Source: Oscillospiraceae bacterium
GTDB taxonomy: Bacteria; Bacillota; Clostridia; Oscillospirales; Oscillospiraceae
NCBI GenBank assembly: GCA_021442665.1
Contig: JABUSQ010000019.1
Location: 1 to 32,541 of the forward strand
Direction of reading: 5' to 3'
DNA length: 32,541 bases
This document shows positions 1 to 8,156 of this stretch, in pieces (position 1 is the first letter of the stretch; the number at the start of each line of letters is the position of its first letter). The notes under the pieces are model-generated. The model was given only the letters and a program-made list of their open reading frames with translations. It was not told where the DNA came from and made no database searches. The translations under genes were made by a program, and so were the position numbers.

Positions 1-30
1 ACGCCGCCGTGAAAAACGGATTAAACTCTA

Positions 31-50
31 TTCGCGCCTGACGGCGCGAA
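31..50 (-). terminator. Perfect hairpin (TTCGCGCC-TGAC-GGCGCGAA) just downstream of the ATC hydrolase-like gene; possible terminator without a strong U-tract
   Basis: 8-bp perfect inverted repeat with 4-nt loop about 20 nt after the stop codon at 71-73 (-). Confidence 0.4.
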
Positions 51-70
51 CTCTGCGAGACTTTTTTGTA

Positions 71-562
71 TCACTTGTGGTATCTCAGAGCGCAAATGTC
101 ATCGCCCTTTGCTATGCATTTGGGCAGATCAAGCTGTGCGCCGTAGCACTTGCCGATGTTGTGGTCTCCGCACATTGCAATATCGCAGAGTCTTGCAATC
201 TCCTCATCCGTGCAGCCTGCCTTCTGCCATGACTTGACCAGGGGGCAGTAGTGGAAGTCGATGAAAAGCTCGGTATCAGTGCTCTTGACGATGTCCATTT
301 CGAATACCCACTGGGCTGCCTTGGTGAACAGAGTCTTACGCAGACCCTTGAGACTGTCGGTGCCGCCTTTTTTTACAAGCTCGGTACCCTGAGAGATACC
401 GCAGCGGGAAACAGCGGGATTTCCGAAATCCTCCCAGTTTAGTCCCAGCTTGCCTGCCTCGTCGCAGAGCAGATACAGCCACAGAGCACGATGCTCAAGC
501 TGTTCACGGATGGCCTTCAGAATGGGGTTTTTAAGCTTTGCTTCATTTTTTACTATGCTCAT
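71..562 (-). CDS. L-2-amino-thiazoline-4-carboxylic acid hydrolase-like protein
   Basis: 163-aa ORF; 'FHYCPLVKSWQKAGCTDEEIARLCDIAMCGDHNI' resembles the ATC hydrolase family; SD (aaggagag) upstream on minus strand. Confidence 0.75.
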   Translation of the reverse strand: MSIVKNEAKLKNPILKAIREQLEHRALWLYLLCDEAGKLGLNWEDFGNPAVSRCGISQGTELVKKGGTDSLKGLRKTLFTKAAQWVFEMDIVKSTDTELFIDFHYCPLVKSWQKAGCTDEEIARLCDIAMCGDHNIGKCYGAQLDLPKCIAKGDDICALRYHK

Positions 563-592
563 GGTAATACTCTCCTTCTTCTATATAGACTC

Positions 593-620
593 ATTGTATA
601 GTTTTTTTGAGATTTGTCAA
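593..620 (-). promoter_or_regulatory. Sigma-A-type promoter for the ATC hydrolase-like gene
   Basis: Minus strand TTGACA (620-615), 16-bp spacer, TACAAT (598-593). Confidence 0.6.
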
Positions 621-911
621 CAGTAAATTGTTTTTTTGTTGACGAAGCATTGAATTCAGTGTATTCCCTCCGACAAGGCTTTCTTATGCTCCGGAATGCA
701 TTGCGTTATGACGGCGACCTGACTGCCAAATAATAGATATTATGCCGCAAGGCCGACGCAGCTGCTTTTTAAAGTTTTTCGTTTTAAAGATACACTTGCG
801 ATGCACTTGTATAAACATAGTATTTCGCTGTGCAGATACAGATAAAACGGATTATTTAATGTGTTACATAATTTAGTTAAATAGCTTAAACAAAATGTGC
901 ATAAAGCCCAA

Positions 912-945
912 AAAGATTGACAATCTTTGCTCAATGTTGTATAAT
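912..945 (+). promoter_or_regulatory. Consensus sigma-A promoter with 17-bp palindrome over the -35
   Basis: TTGACA (917-922), 17-bp spacer, TATAAT (940-945); palindrome AAAGATTG-A-CAATCTTT at 912-928. Confidence 0.8.
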
Positions 946-1019
946 ATTTGCAATAGAATGCTGTGATAAAGCATTTTAGCATGATGTATGTAATTTTAAT
1001 TTACTGAGAGGTGGATCGC

Positions 1020-3698
1020 TTGGCACACAGACCGAATATTCTTGCACTGGCCTCTAAGATAAGTCTTGAGAGCCTGACCTACACCGGCATAACCTACAAC
1101 GACCCGGAGTATAAGATACTCGAACCTATCGTGGACGACGATATGTGTTCCGTCATGATGCGTATGCGTCTTGAGGCGGACCTTACAGTTGAGGATATTT
1201 CCCGACGCACAAAAAAGGATGTACGATTTGTCCAGGAGCAGCTTGACAAGCTCGTTACGGCAGGCGTTATCCGTATCCGTGAGGTCAACGGAAAACGCTG
1301 CTATTATTACCCCATATGGGTGCCCGGCATTATGGAGGGTATACTTGCCAACCGTGAGCAGTGTGATAAGTACCCCGTACTCGGCGAATGCTTCGAGGAA
1401 TACACCCGCCGCAGAATAGAGATGCTGGCACCGGTGCTGAACTCCGGCAAGGGGGGCATGTCCTTCATGCGTGTCATGCCTGTTCTCAGTGCTATTGAAA
1501 ATAACTCCCGCACCGCCTCGTACGATGAGGTCAGCACGCTCATTGACAATGCCTTTGCGCTCTCTGTCGGACCCTGCTCCTGCCGACGTTCCCGCCGCTT
1601 GATGGGCGAGGGCTGCGGTCATCTTGAGGAAGACATGTGCATGTACCTCAACGATAACGCCGTCAACTTCTCAAATCTCGGCTACCATCGCCTCATAACA
1701 AAGGAGGAGGCATACGAGATACTCAAGCGTGCCGAGGACAACGGCCTCGTACATGAGATAAACCAGACACCCGGCTTTGAGGATGCAACCGCAATCTGCA
1801 ATTGCTGCGGATGCTCCTGCTACGCCCTGCGTATCGCCGAGCTTTTCCGCTCCAAGAATGCGATACGCTCAAACTACATAGCCCGCATCGACAAGAACAA
1901 GTGCGTCGCCTGCGGTCAGTGTGTTGAAAACTGTCAGACTAACGCTCTTCGACTGGGTCAAAAGAGCAGCAGCAAGGATCCCCATGTCTCCGACGCCTAT
2001 GATTCCGACCGTGCCATCCCCTGGGACAGAAAGTCCTACAATGTCGAATACCGCACGAACCGAAGCGACGTCATGGACAGCGGTACCGCACCCTGTAAGG
2101 CAGTCTGCCCGGCACATATCCCGGTACAGGGCTACATCAAGCTCGCCTCCGAGGGAAGATATACGGAAGCTCTCGAGCTTATAAAGAAAGAAAACCCTTT
2201 CCCTGCCGTCTGCGGACGCATATGCAACAAGCCCTGCGAGGAGGCATGCACCCGCGGCATCGTGGACTCTGCGGTAGCTATCGATGAAATCAAGAAATTC
2301 ATCGCCGAAAAGGATCTTTCCGCCGAGACGCGCTTCGTGCCTAAGATGCTCAATCAGCGCAACATACCCTTTACAGAGAAAATAGCTGTCATCGGAGCAG
2401 GCCCCGCCGGACTCAGCTGTGCCTACTATCTTGCCGTCAAGGGCTACCCGGTAACGGTATTCGAAAAGGAAAACGCCCTCGGCGGTATGCTTACTCTCGG
2501 AATTCCTTCCTTCCGTCTTGAGAAGAATGTACTTAATGCGGAGATAGATGTCCTGCGTGAGCTTGGGGTCGATTTCAGAACCGGAGTTGAGATAGGAAAG
2601 GACATCAGCCTTGACGAGCTTCGCAAGGAGGGCTACAAGGCGTTTTACCTCGCCATCGGCGCATCTAAGGGCGCCGCCGTGGGCTGCCCCGGCGAGGACC
2701 TTGAGGGCGTATACACCGGTATAGACTTCCTCCGTGCTGTAAATCTCGGAGAGACGATAGAACTGGGCAGCAAGTGCGCAGTCATCGGCGGCGGAAATGT
2801 TGCCATTGACGTTGCCCGCGCCGCAGTTCGTCTCGGTGCGGACACCACAGTAATATACCGACGCACCCGTGACGCAATGCCCGCCTCTGAGGACGAAATA
2901 GTCGAGGCAGAGGAAGAGGGCGTTAAATTCCGTTTCCTGACCGCTCCCGCAGAGATTATCGGCAGCGGCAGGGTGGAAGCTGTCAAGCTCCGTAAGATGG
3001 AGATTAATACTGACGCAAGCGGCAAGGACAAGCCTGTCGGTACCGATGAATTCGAGCTTGAGGAGTTTACCTCCGTTATCTCCGCCGTGGGTCAGACCAT
3101 CGACATGGGCGGTATTGAAGGCACGATAAAGCTCGGCGACAAGGGCACCGTAACCGTGGACTCTCTCAGCTATCAGACTACTCAGCCCGATGTGTTTGCA
3201 GGCGGCGACGCTGTCACAGGCCCAAGCTTTGCGATAAACGCCATCGCCGCAGGTAAGGAAGGAGCAGTATCCATCCACCGCTATGTCCATCCCGGACAGA
3301 CCCAGAACCTCGGCCGTGACAGACGTGACTACAAGCCTCTGGATGTATCCACCGTGGCAATCGGCGTAGGCTTTGATAAGAGCCCCCGTCAGAGCGTCAG
3401 ACCTGTCTCCGACGAGGCTGCAAAGAGCACCTTCCGCGATCTCAGAGGTACCCTCACTCAGGAGCAGATCAAGAAGGAAGCGGCACGCTGCCTCGGCTGC
3501 GGCGCAGCTGTCATCGATGAAGATCTTTGCGTCGGCTGCGGTATCTGCACAACTAAGTGCAAGTTCGATGCGATAAGCCTCGAAAAGATAATGGACAATA
3601 AGGGCAAGGAATACTATCAGACGCTGCTTACCGCAGTTGCAAACACTCCATATACTGCAAAGCGCCTGATAGCAAAGAAGATTAATTTTAAAAAGTGA
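1020..3698 (+). CDS. Multidomain NAD(P)/FAD-dependent oxidoreductase (GltD/NfnB-like) with N-terminal winged-helix-like and Cys-rich regions and 4Fe-4S ferredoxin motifs
   Basis: ORF track gives a GTG start at 1011; TTG at 1020 is also plausible with AGAGGTGG as SD. Motifs: CVACGQCVENC, CKAVCPAHIPVQGYI...CGRICNKPCEEAC, GAGPAGLSCAYYLA, GGGNVAIDVARAAVRLGA, CVGCGICTTKC. Confidence 0.85.
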   Translation: MAHRPNILALASKISLESLTYTGITYNDPEYKILEPIVDDDMCSVMMRMRLEADLTVEDISRRTKKDVRFVQEQLDKLVTAGVIRIREVNGKRCYYYPIWVPGIMEGILANREQCDKYPVLGECFEEYTRRRIEMLAPVLNSGKGGMSFMRVMPVLSAIENNSRTASYDEVSTLIDNAFALSVGPCSCRRSRRLMGEGCGHLEEDMCMYLNDNAVNFSNLGYHRLITKEEAYEILKRAEDNGLVHEINQTPGFEDATAICNCCGCSCYALRIAELFRSKNAIRSNYIARIDKNKCVACGQCVENCQTNALRLGQKSSSKDPHVSDAYDSDRAIPWDRKSYNVEYRTNRSDVMDSGTAPCKAVCPAHIPVQGYIKLASEGRYTEALELIKKENPFPAVCGRICNKPCEEACTRGIVDSAVAIDEIKKFIAEKDLSAETRFVPKMLNQRNIPFTEKIAVIGAGPAGLSCAYYLAVKGYPVTVFEKENALGGMLTLGIPSFRLEKNVLNAEIDVLRELGVDFRTGVEIGKDISLDELRKEGYKAFYLAIGASKGAAVGCPGEDLEGVYTGIDFLRAVNLGETIELGSKCAVIGGGNVAIDVARAAVRLGADTTVIYRRTRDAMPASEDEIVEAEEEGVKFRFLTAPAEIIGSGRVEAVKLRKMEINTDASGKDKPVGTDEFELEEFTSVISAVGQTIDMGGIEGTIKLGDKGTVTVDSLSYQTTQPDVFAGGDAVTGPSFAINAIAAGKEGAVSIHRYVHPGQTQNLGRDRRDYKPLDVSTVAIGVGFDKSPRQSVRPVSDEAAKSTFRDLRGTLTQEQIKKEAARCLGCGAAVIDEDLCVGCGICTTKCKFDAISLEKIMDNKGKEYYQTLLTAVANTPYTAKRLIAKKINFKK

Positions 3699-3699
3699 T

Positions 3700-4044
3700 A
3701 TGCATGAGATAAACATCGTCCGGCAGGTCGTCAAGACCGTCGAAGAATTTGCCGCCGAAAACAATGTCGGCGATATCCGGGAGATAGTGCTGGATATCGG
3801 AGAGCTTTCTCTGGTAATCCCGGAATATGTTGAGGATATCTATCCGGCCGTCGTAAAGGGAACCGTGCTTGAGGACACCAAGCTCATCATAAACGTGGTT
3901 CCCGGACTCGCCGAGTGTGATGACTGCGGAGAGATATTTAACGTCATCGAAGCAAACGGCATCTGTCCGAACTGCGGCAGTGACTCGAAGGAAGTTCTGT
4001 CCGGCAAGGACTTCTATATCAAGGAAATCCATATACCCGAATAG
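3700..4044 (+). CDS. hypA: HypA/HybF-family nickel metallochaperone
   Basis: 114 aa; N-terminal MHE (Ni ligand motif) and zinc CxxC pairs CDDCG...CPNCG; starts 1 nt after the previous stop. Confidence 0.85.
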   Translation: MHEINIVRQVVKTVEEFAAENNVGDIREIVLDIGELSLVIPEYVEDIYPAVVKGTVLEDTKLIINVVPGLAECDDCGEIFNVIEANGICPNCGSDSKEVLSGKDFYIKEIHIPE

Positions 4045-4048
4045 CAAA

Positions 4049-4086
4049 AATGAAACAGCGTACGAAAGTGCGCTGTTTCATTATAT
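4049..4086 (+). terminator. Rho-independent-like terminator after hypA
   Basis: TGAAACAGCGTAC-GAAA-GTGCGCTGTTTCA, 13-bp stem (one G.U), followed by a T/A-rich tail. Confidence 0.7.
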
Positions 4087-4129
4087 AAACCATCCGACAG
4101 GGTAACAGAATTTATAACATTTTTTAACC

Positions 4130-4158
4130 TTGAATTTAGATTCAGCAGGATGTAAAAT
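4130..4158 (+). promoter_or_regulatory. Sigma-A-type promoter for degV-family gene
   Basis: TTGAAT (4130-4135), 17-bp spacer, TAAAAT (4153-4158). Confidence 0.55.
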
Positions 4159-4189
4159 AAGAATACAAAGCTCCATGGGAGGCAATTAC

Positions 4190-5083
4190 ATGATACGATT
4201 GGTTGTTGACAGCACCTGCGATATGCCCCGGCAGATAATCGAAAAGTACGGTATCGCCGTGGTGCCCCTGCAGGTTGTTATAGAAGGCAAGAGCTACCGT
4301 GACGGTGTGGACATAAAAAACAGGGAATTTTACGATATTCTGCGTCAGGGCGTCATGCCCCAGACCTCGCAGATAAATCCTGCGGATACGGAGGTACTGT
4401 TCCGTGAAATATGCAGGGCAGGGGACGACGTTATCTATCTCAGCTTTTCCAGTGCAATGTCCGGATCATTCTGGATGGCTAAAACCATTGCAGAGGAGGT
4501 TAATGAGGATTATCCCGAACGAAGGCTCTGTGTTATGGATTCCGAGGGAGGCTGTGCAGCAACAGGCATCATTGCCATGCAGACCGCTCGCTGGATAGCA
4601 GCCGGCAGAGGCTTTGACGAAATCGTAGCCATGACGGAGGCAGCAATCGCGAATATTCAGCATCTTTTCACGCTGGACAGCCTTAACTGGCTTTCCAAGG
4701 GAGGAAGAGTTGCAAAACCCGTGGGCTATGTGGGAGATAAGCTGCAGATAAAGCCCATACTACATGTCGCAGATAAAAGTATGCATATTGTGACCCTTGT
4801 AAGGGGAAGAAAGAGCACCATCTCCACTATAATCAAAATGCTTACGGAACGTATAAAAAATTTCCCCGAGCAGCTTATTATGATAACCCACGCTGACGAT
4901 ATTGCAACCGCTGAGCACATCCGTGATGAGATACACAAGGTGCTGCCCGGGGCAAAAACCTGCCTTCTCCCCATTGGCTGTGTGCTTGCCACACACCTCG
5001 GAGTCGGCGGCGTAGGTCTGTTTTTCATGAAAAATAAAATAGAGGGCTATGATCTTTTAGAAGAAGAGGTTAATGGATTTTAA
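4190..5083 (+). CDS. DegV family fatty-acid-binding protein
   Basis: MIRLVVDSTCDMPRQ..., 'SFSSAMSGSF', 'LDSLNWLSKGGRV'; ATG 4190 preceded by GGGAGGC (ORF track start 4130 is upstream). Confidence 0.9.
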   Translation: MIRLVVDSTCDMPRQIIEKYGIAVVPLQVVIEGKSYRDGVDIKNREFYDILRQGVMPQTSQINPADTEVLFREICRAGDDVIYLSFSSAMSGSFWMAKTIAEEVNEDYPERRLCVMDSEGGCAATGIIAMQTARWIAAGRGFDEIVAMTEAAIANIQHLFTLDSLNWLSKGGRVAKPVGYVGDKLQIKPILHVADKSMHIVTLVRGRKSTISTIIKMLTERIKNFPEQLIMITHADDIATAEHIRDEIHKVLPGAKTCLLPIGCVLATHLGVGGVGLFFMKNKIEGYDLLEEEVNGF

Positions 5084-5092
5084 CCGATATTC

Positions 5093-5126
5093 AAAAAACG
5101 CTTGGACTAAAATCCAAGCGTTTTTT
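5093..5126. terminator. Bidirectional terminator between convergent degV and anti-sigma genes
   Basis: AAAAAACGCTTGGA-ctaaaa-TCCAAGCGTTTTTT, 14-bp stem with A/T tracts on both sides. Confidence 0.85.
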
Positions 5127-5129
5127 CTG

Positions 5130-6137
5130 TTATCCGGCGATAACCGTGATGTGGTCAATGCTGTCGGTATCCACAAGTCTGTTGAAGCTGAAGGCACATT
5201 TTCCTTCAAAAGCGGAGATAACTGCCGCGTTAATTGCGCTTTCGCCCTTGACAACATAATCGCTTCCGTCCTTATAGGTGATTACGACGCTTGCGCAGTT
5301 GCCGTCGGAGGAGGGAACCACCATTCCGAGAGGTGAAACGGAATATTGCAGTCCGAAGCTTTCAAAAGTTTTTGCAGGAACAAAACTCTCAACATTGAGT
5401 TTTACGGAGTCAATGCTTTCGGCTCCGTTTTTCAGGGTTCTGAAATGGACCTCAAGGTTCTTGCCGTCAAAATCATCGAAGGGGGAGATGTACATCATAT
5501 AGGTCGTGCGCTCGGCTTCATCACATAGAATGAGGGTTCTGCTGTCCATAAACTTCTGACCGTGATAAAGATTTACCCAACCGAAGTTCACATTGTTGTG
5601 ATTTTCGCCGCTGACCTCATAGCTCAGTACTCCTACGCCGTTCTCATCCATGATGAAATCACGCAGTATGATCTCGTTTTTACCGTCCTCTGATACCCAG
5701 CCCTTATTAATTGCCACGGCATAATCACCGATAAGCTCCCGGGCAAGAGCGGGGTCGAGAGCTATGCGCTCAAATGCGGGATAGTGCTCGACCTTGGTGA
5801 CGGTATTGCCGTTGCCGTCGGTATACTCCCTGGAAACATTGAATTCACCGTGACCGCCTATTACAGAGCCGAAGGCCGCGTTGAAAAAGTCGCTTACGGA
5901 CATTTCGCCTTCGGCGTCCTTAATACCTGAGAACGCAAAGGAGGAGATGCCTAGTACAAGAATCAGGCATGCTGCTGCAGCTATGGTTAATATACGTTTA
6001 CCTGTACGCTTCCTGTGTTTCATTCTGATAACCTCACCGGAATGTGATATCACGGCATCGGAGCAATTGTCCATTACTTCCATGAGGTATTTGTCTGAGA
6101 TGTTGCCTATGGCAGTCGAAAGATTTTCCTTTGTCAT
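5130..6137 (-). CDS. Putative membrane-anchored anti-sigma factor, single TM segment
   Basis: Follows ECF sigma gene with 4-nt overlap; TM 'ILTIAAAACLILVLGISSFAF' after a basic N-terminal cytosolic region; extracytoplasmic C-terminal domain. Confidence 0.6.
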   Translation of the reverse strand: MTKENLSTAIGNISDKYLMEVMDNCSDAVISHSGEVIRMKHRKRTGKRILTIAAAACLILVLGISSFAFSGIKDAEGEMSVSDFFNAAFGSVIGGHGEFNVSREYTDGNGNTVTKVEHYPAFERIALDPALARELIGDYAVAINKGWVSEDGKNEIILRDFIMDENGVGVLSYEVSGENHNNVNFGWVNLYHGQKFMDSRTLILCDEAERTTYMMYISPFDDFDGKNLEVHFRTLKNGAESIDSVKLNVESFVPAKTFESFGLQYSVSPLGMVVPSSDGNCASVVITYKDGSDYVVKGESAINAAVISAFEGKCAFSFNRLVDTDSIDHITVIAG

Positions 6138-6691
6138 GAAATCAATCCTTCTTTCTTTAAAAATTTTTGAAGCCTGCTTCGGGTTCTGGACAGACGGACG
6201 CTTATGCGATGAGGAGAGGTGTTAAGCTCATCGGCTATTTCCTTGACGGGACAGGCAAACCAATACCTCAGAACAAACATTCTCCTGTCCTCAGCGCTGA
6301 GCGTATCAAGAAAAGCCTCAATAGCAAAGGTAAGCTGTTTAACCTCGTAATCGGATGCAGGGTCATTTCCGATACCTGCCACCTCATCAAGCTCGTCTAA
6401 AGATAAATCGTAGGAGCTGTTGCGCCTGGAGGCGGTATTGAAATGATAGCGATTTAGTGCAAGATTACGGGCTATCCTGCAAAGGTAAGCGGGATATGGA
6501 TAAGGGGACTCGGGCGGAATACGATTCCACGCTGCCAAATAGGTGTCGTTTTCACATTCCTCCGTGTCTTGAAAACTGTTAAGAATATGAAAAGCGGTGC
6601 GCCTTACAACAGTGCCGTACTTACACCGTGTCTCCTCAATTGCCTGCTCTGAGCGCTCATAGAACAGGGCAATTATTTCGCTGTCCTCCAT
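6134..6691 (-). CDS. ECF-type RNA polymerase sigma factor (sigma-70 family)
   Basis: Region 2 'TYLAAWNRIPPESPYPYPAYLCRIARNLALNRYH', region 4 'LSAEDRRMFVLRYWFACPVKEIADELNTSPHRISVRLSRTRSRL'; internal ATG at 6691 has SD GGGAGG (track start 6715). Confidence 0.9.
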   Translation of the reverse strand: MEDSEIIALFYERSEQAIEETRCKYGTVVRRTAFHILNSFQDTEECENDTYLAAWNRIPPESPYPYPAYLCRIARNLALNRYHFNTASRRNSSYDLSLDELDEVAGIGNDPASDYEVKQLTFAIEAFLDTLSAEDRRMFVLRYWFACPVKEIADELNTSPHRISVRLSRTRSRLQKFLKKEGLIS

Positions 6692-6774
6692 ATCTGTACC
6701 TCCCTTCGGCCTCATTCATACTCTACGGAAACGCATTGAAATATCTCACATATAATCATATAAACATAAACAGA

Positions 6775-6809
6775 AAAAACACCGAAATAAAAGCATCTCG
6801 GTGTTTTTA
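6775..6809 (-). terminator. Terminator downstream of the CeoS-like gene
   Basis: AAAAACACCGA...TCGGTGTTTTT stem; T-run on minus strand. Confidence 0.8.
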
Positions 6810-6833
6810 CACTAGGCCCGGAAAGGCAATCTG

Positions 6834-7808
6834 TCATTTGCAGAATATGCCCCGGGCTTCTCTGTACTTTGCAATACGCTCGTCGAGGATGTGACCGTTT
6901 TCTATTACAACAGCCTTCCTGAGTGATTCAGGATAATTGTCCGTAAGTATGGCATCCACGTATCTGCTGTAGCCCTCACTGAGGCAGTTTGTAACGGATT
7001 TAGGGAACATAGCGGGAGTGTTGTCCACGGCGTAGTGGGTGATACCGTCAACCACATAGACCGGGTTGTCAATGGTAGTGGGATGTGAGGTCTCTATCTC
7101 AAGATAAGGGTCACAGCTAACATCAATAATGAGAGCACCTTTTTTCAGACGCTTCAGATCCTCACGGTAAATGAGACGGTCGGTTCTGGAGGTATCCCAG
7201 AATACGCAGTTGACGATGACGTCATAGTTGCCCATTTCCTTGCGGAAGAGGGCTTCGTTTCTCCTGCCGTATACCATGATATCGGCGCCCAGACCGTTGA
7301 GCACACGGATAGCTCCCTTTGCTACCTGACCGTTGCCCAGCACAGCGACCTTCGCATCGTAGGGCATGAGACCGCTGAAGCGGAAGCCCTGCATGATCGC
7401 AGCCTCGCCGGCAAGCTCACGGTTGCGGTAGAATATGTACCTGCCGTCCTCGAATATCTCCTCCCATGCAAGAACAGTGTGCCCGCAATTGAGCATATTG
7501 CTTGTAAAGTCAACATTCTGTACGGAGTGTGCCCAACCCACAAGAAGCTTTCCGGGCTCTATCTCGTCAAGATAATCGGCGTCACCCAGCTTGACGTCAA
7601 CAAGGATATCACAGCTTACAGCCTCCTCGCGGCTTACAACATGAGCGCCTGCCAGTATGTATTCCTCATCGGAATAGCCCACGGACTCACCGTAGCCCTT
7701 TTCAAAGTAAAGCTGACCGACATTCTCTATATTCTTCAGGTGCTCGGGAACAAGACCTCTTCTTTTTTCGTTGTTTTTATGGCTTATTAGCAGCCCCATA
7801 GTCTTCAT
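6834..7808 (-). CDS. N(5)-(carboxyethyl)ornithine synthase-like protein (alanine dehydrogenase/CeoS family)
   Basis: 'KTMGLLISHKNNEKRRGLVPEHLKNI...YFEKGYGESVGYSDEEY' N-terminus; Rossmann 'VAVLGNGQVAKGAIRVLNGLGADIMVYGR'. Confidence 0.75.
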   Translation of the reverse strand: MKTMGLLISHKNNEKRRGLVPEHLKNIENVGQLYFEKGYGESVGYSDEEYILAGAHVVSREEAVSCDILVDVKLGDADYLDEIEPGKLLVGWAHSVQNVDFTSNMLNCGHTVLAWEEIFEDGRYIFYRNRELAGEAAIMQGFRFSGLMPYDAKVAVLGNGQVAKGAIRVLNGLGADIMVYGRRNEALFRKEMGNYDVIVNCVFWDTSRTDRLIYREDLKRLKKGALIIDVSCDPYLEIETSHPTTIDNPVYVVDGITHYAVDNTPAMFPKSVTNCLSEGYSRYVDAILTDNYPESLRKAVVIENGHILDERIAKYREARGIFCK

Positions 7809-7832
7809 TGCTTTTCTCCTTTATACGTAAAA

Positions 7833-8147
7833 TTATTCAAGTCCGTAGGGCCAGCCGATGAGACTGCCCACGTCGTAAAGCTCGGTGTAACCGAGAGCAC
7901 TGAGCTTCTCCGCAGCCTCGGAACTGCGTCTGCCGGAGCGGCAGTAGATGAGCAGGGGAACTGTCTTGTCCGGAATGATAATTGAAGCCGAGAAGGCGTC
8001 GATATCATCCACCGGAAACAGAACGGCATTTACTGCGTGACCTGTAATAAACTCCTCTTCCTCCCGAACGTCAAGCATTATTGCCCCGGGTACGGTATCC
8101 AATATCTCCTTTGCCTTGCTGAAGCTGACCTTTCTTATTTCTGCCAT
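7833..8147 (-). CDS. Rhodanese-like domain protein
   Basis: 'AIMLDVREEEEFITGHAVNAVLFPVDDI' and active-site loop 'LLIYCRSGRRSSEAAEKLSALGYTELYDVGSLIGW'. Confidence 0.9.
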   Translation of the reverse strand: MAEIRKVSFSKAKEILDTVPGAIMLDVREEEEFITGHAVNAVLFPVDDIDAFSASIIIPDKTVPLLIYCRSGRRSSEAAEKLSALGYTELYDVGSLIGWPYGLE

Positions 8148-8156
8148 AGCTCAGCC

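Noticed and set aside
639-670. Possible plus-strand promoter TTGACG-N17-TATTCC with a downstream small RNA
   Set aside because: The -10 is poor and no clear terminator or conserved structure follows before 912.
740-982. 80-aa minus-strand ORF upstream of the oxidoreductase gene
   Set aside because: Covers the consensus promoter, has biased composition and no RBS or family resemblance.
1869-3764. 631-aa minus-strand ORF
   Set aside because: Antisense shadow of the oxidoreductase gene, whose plus-strand product carries clear Fe-S and Rossmann motifs; no family resemblance on minus.
6726-6750. GGAAAC on plus strand resembling an ECF -35 for sigma autoregulation
   Set aside because: Wrong orientation for the sigma operon, and no plus-strand gene follows.
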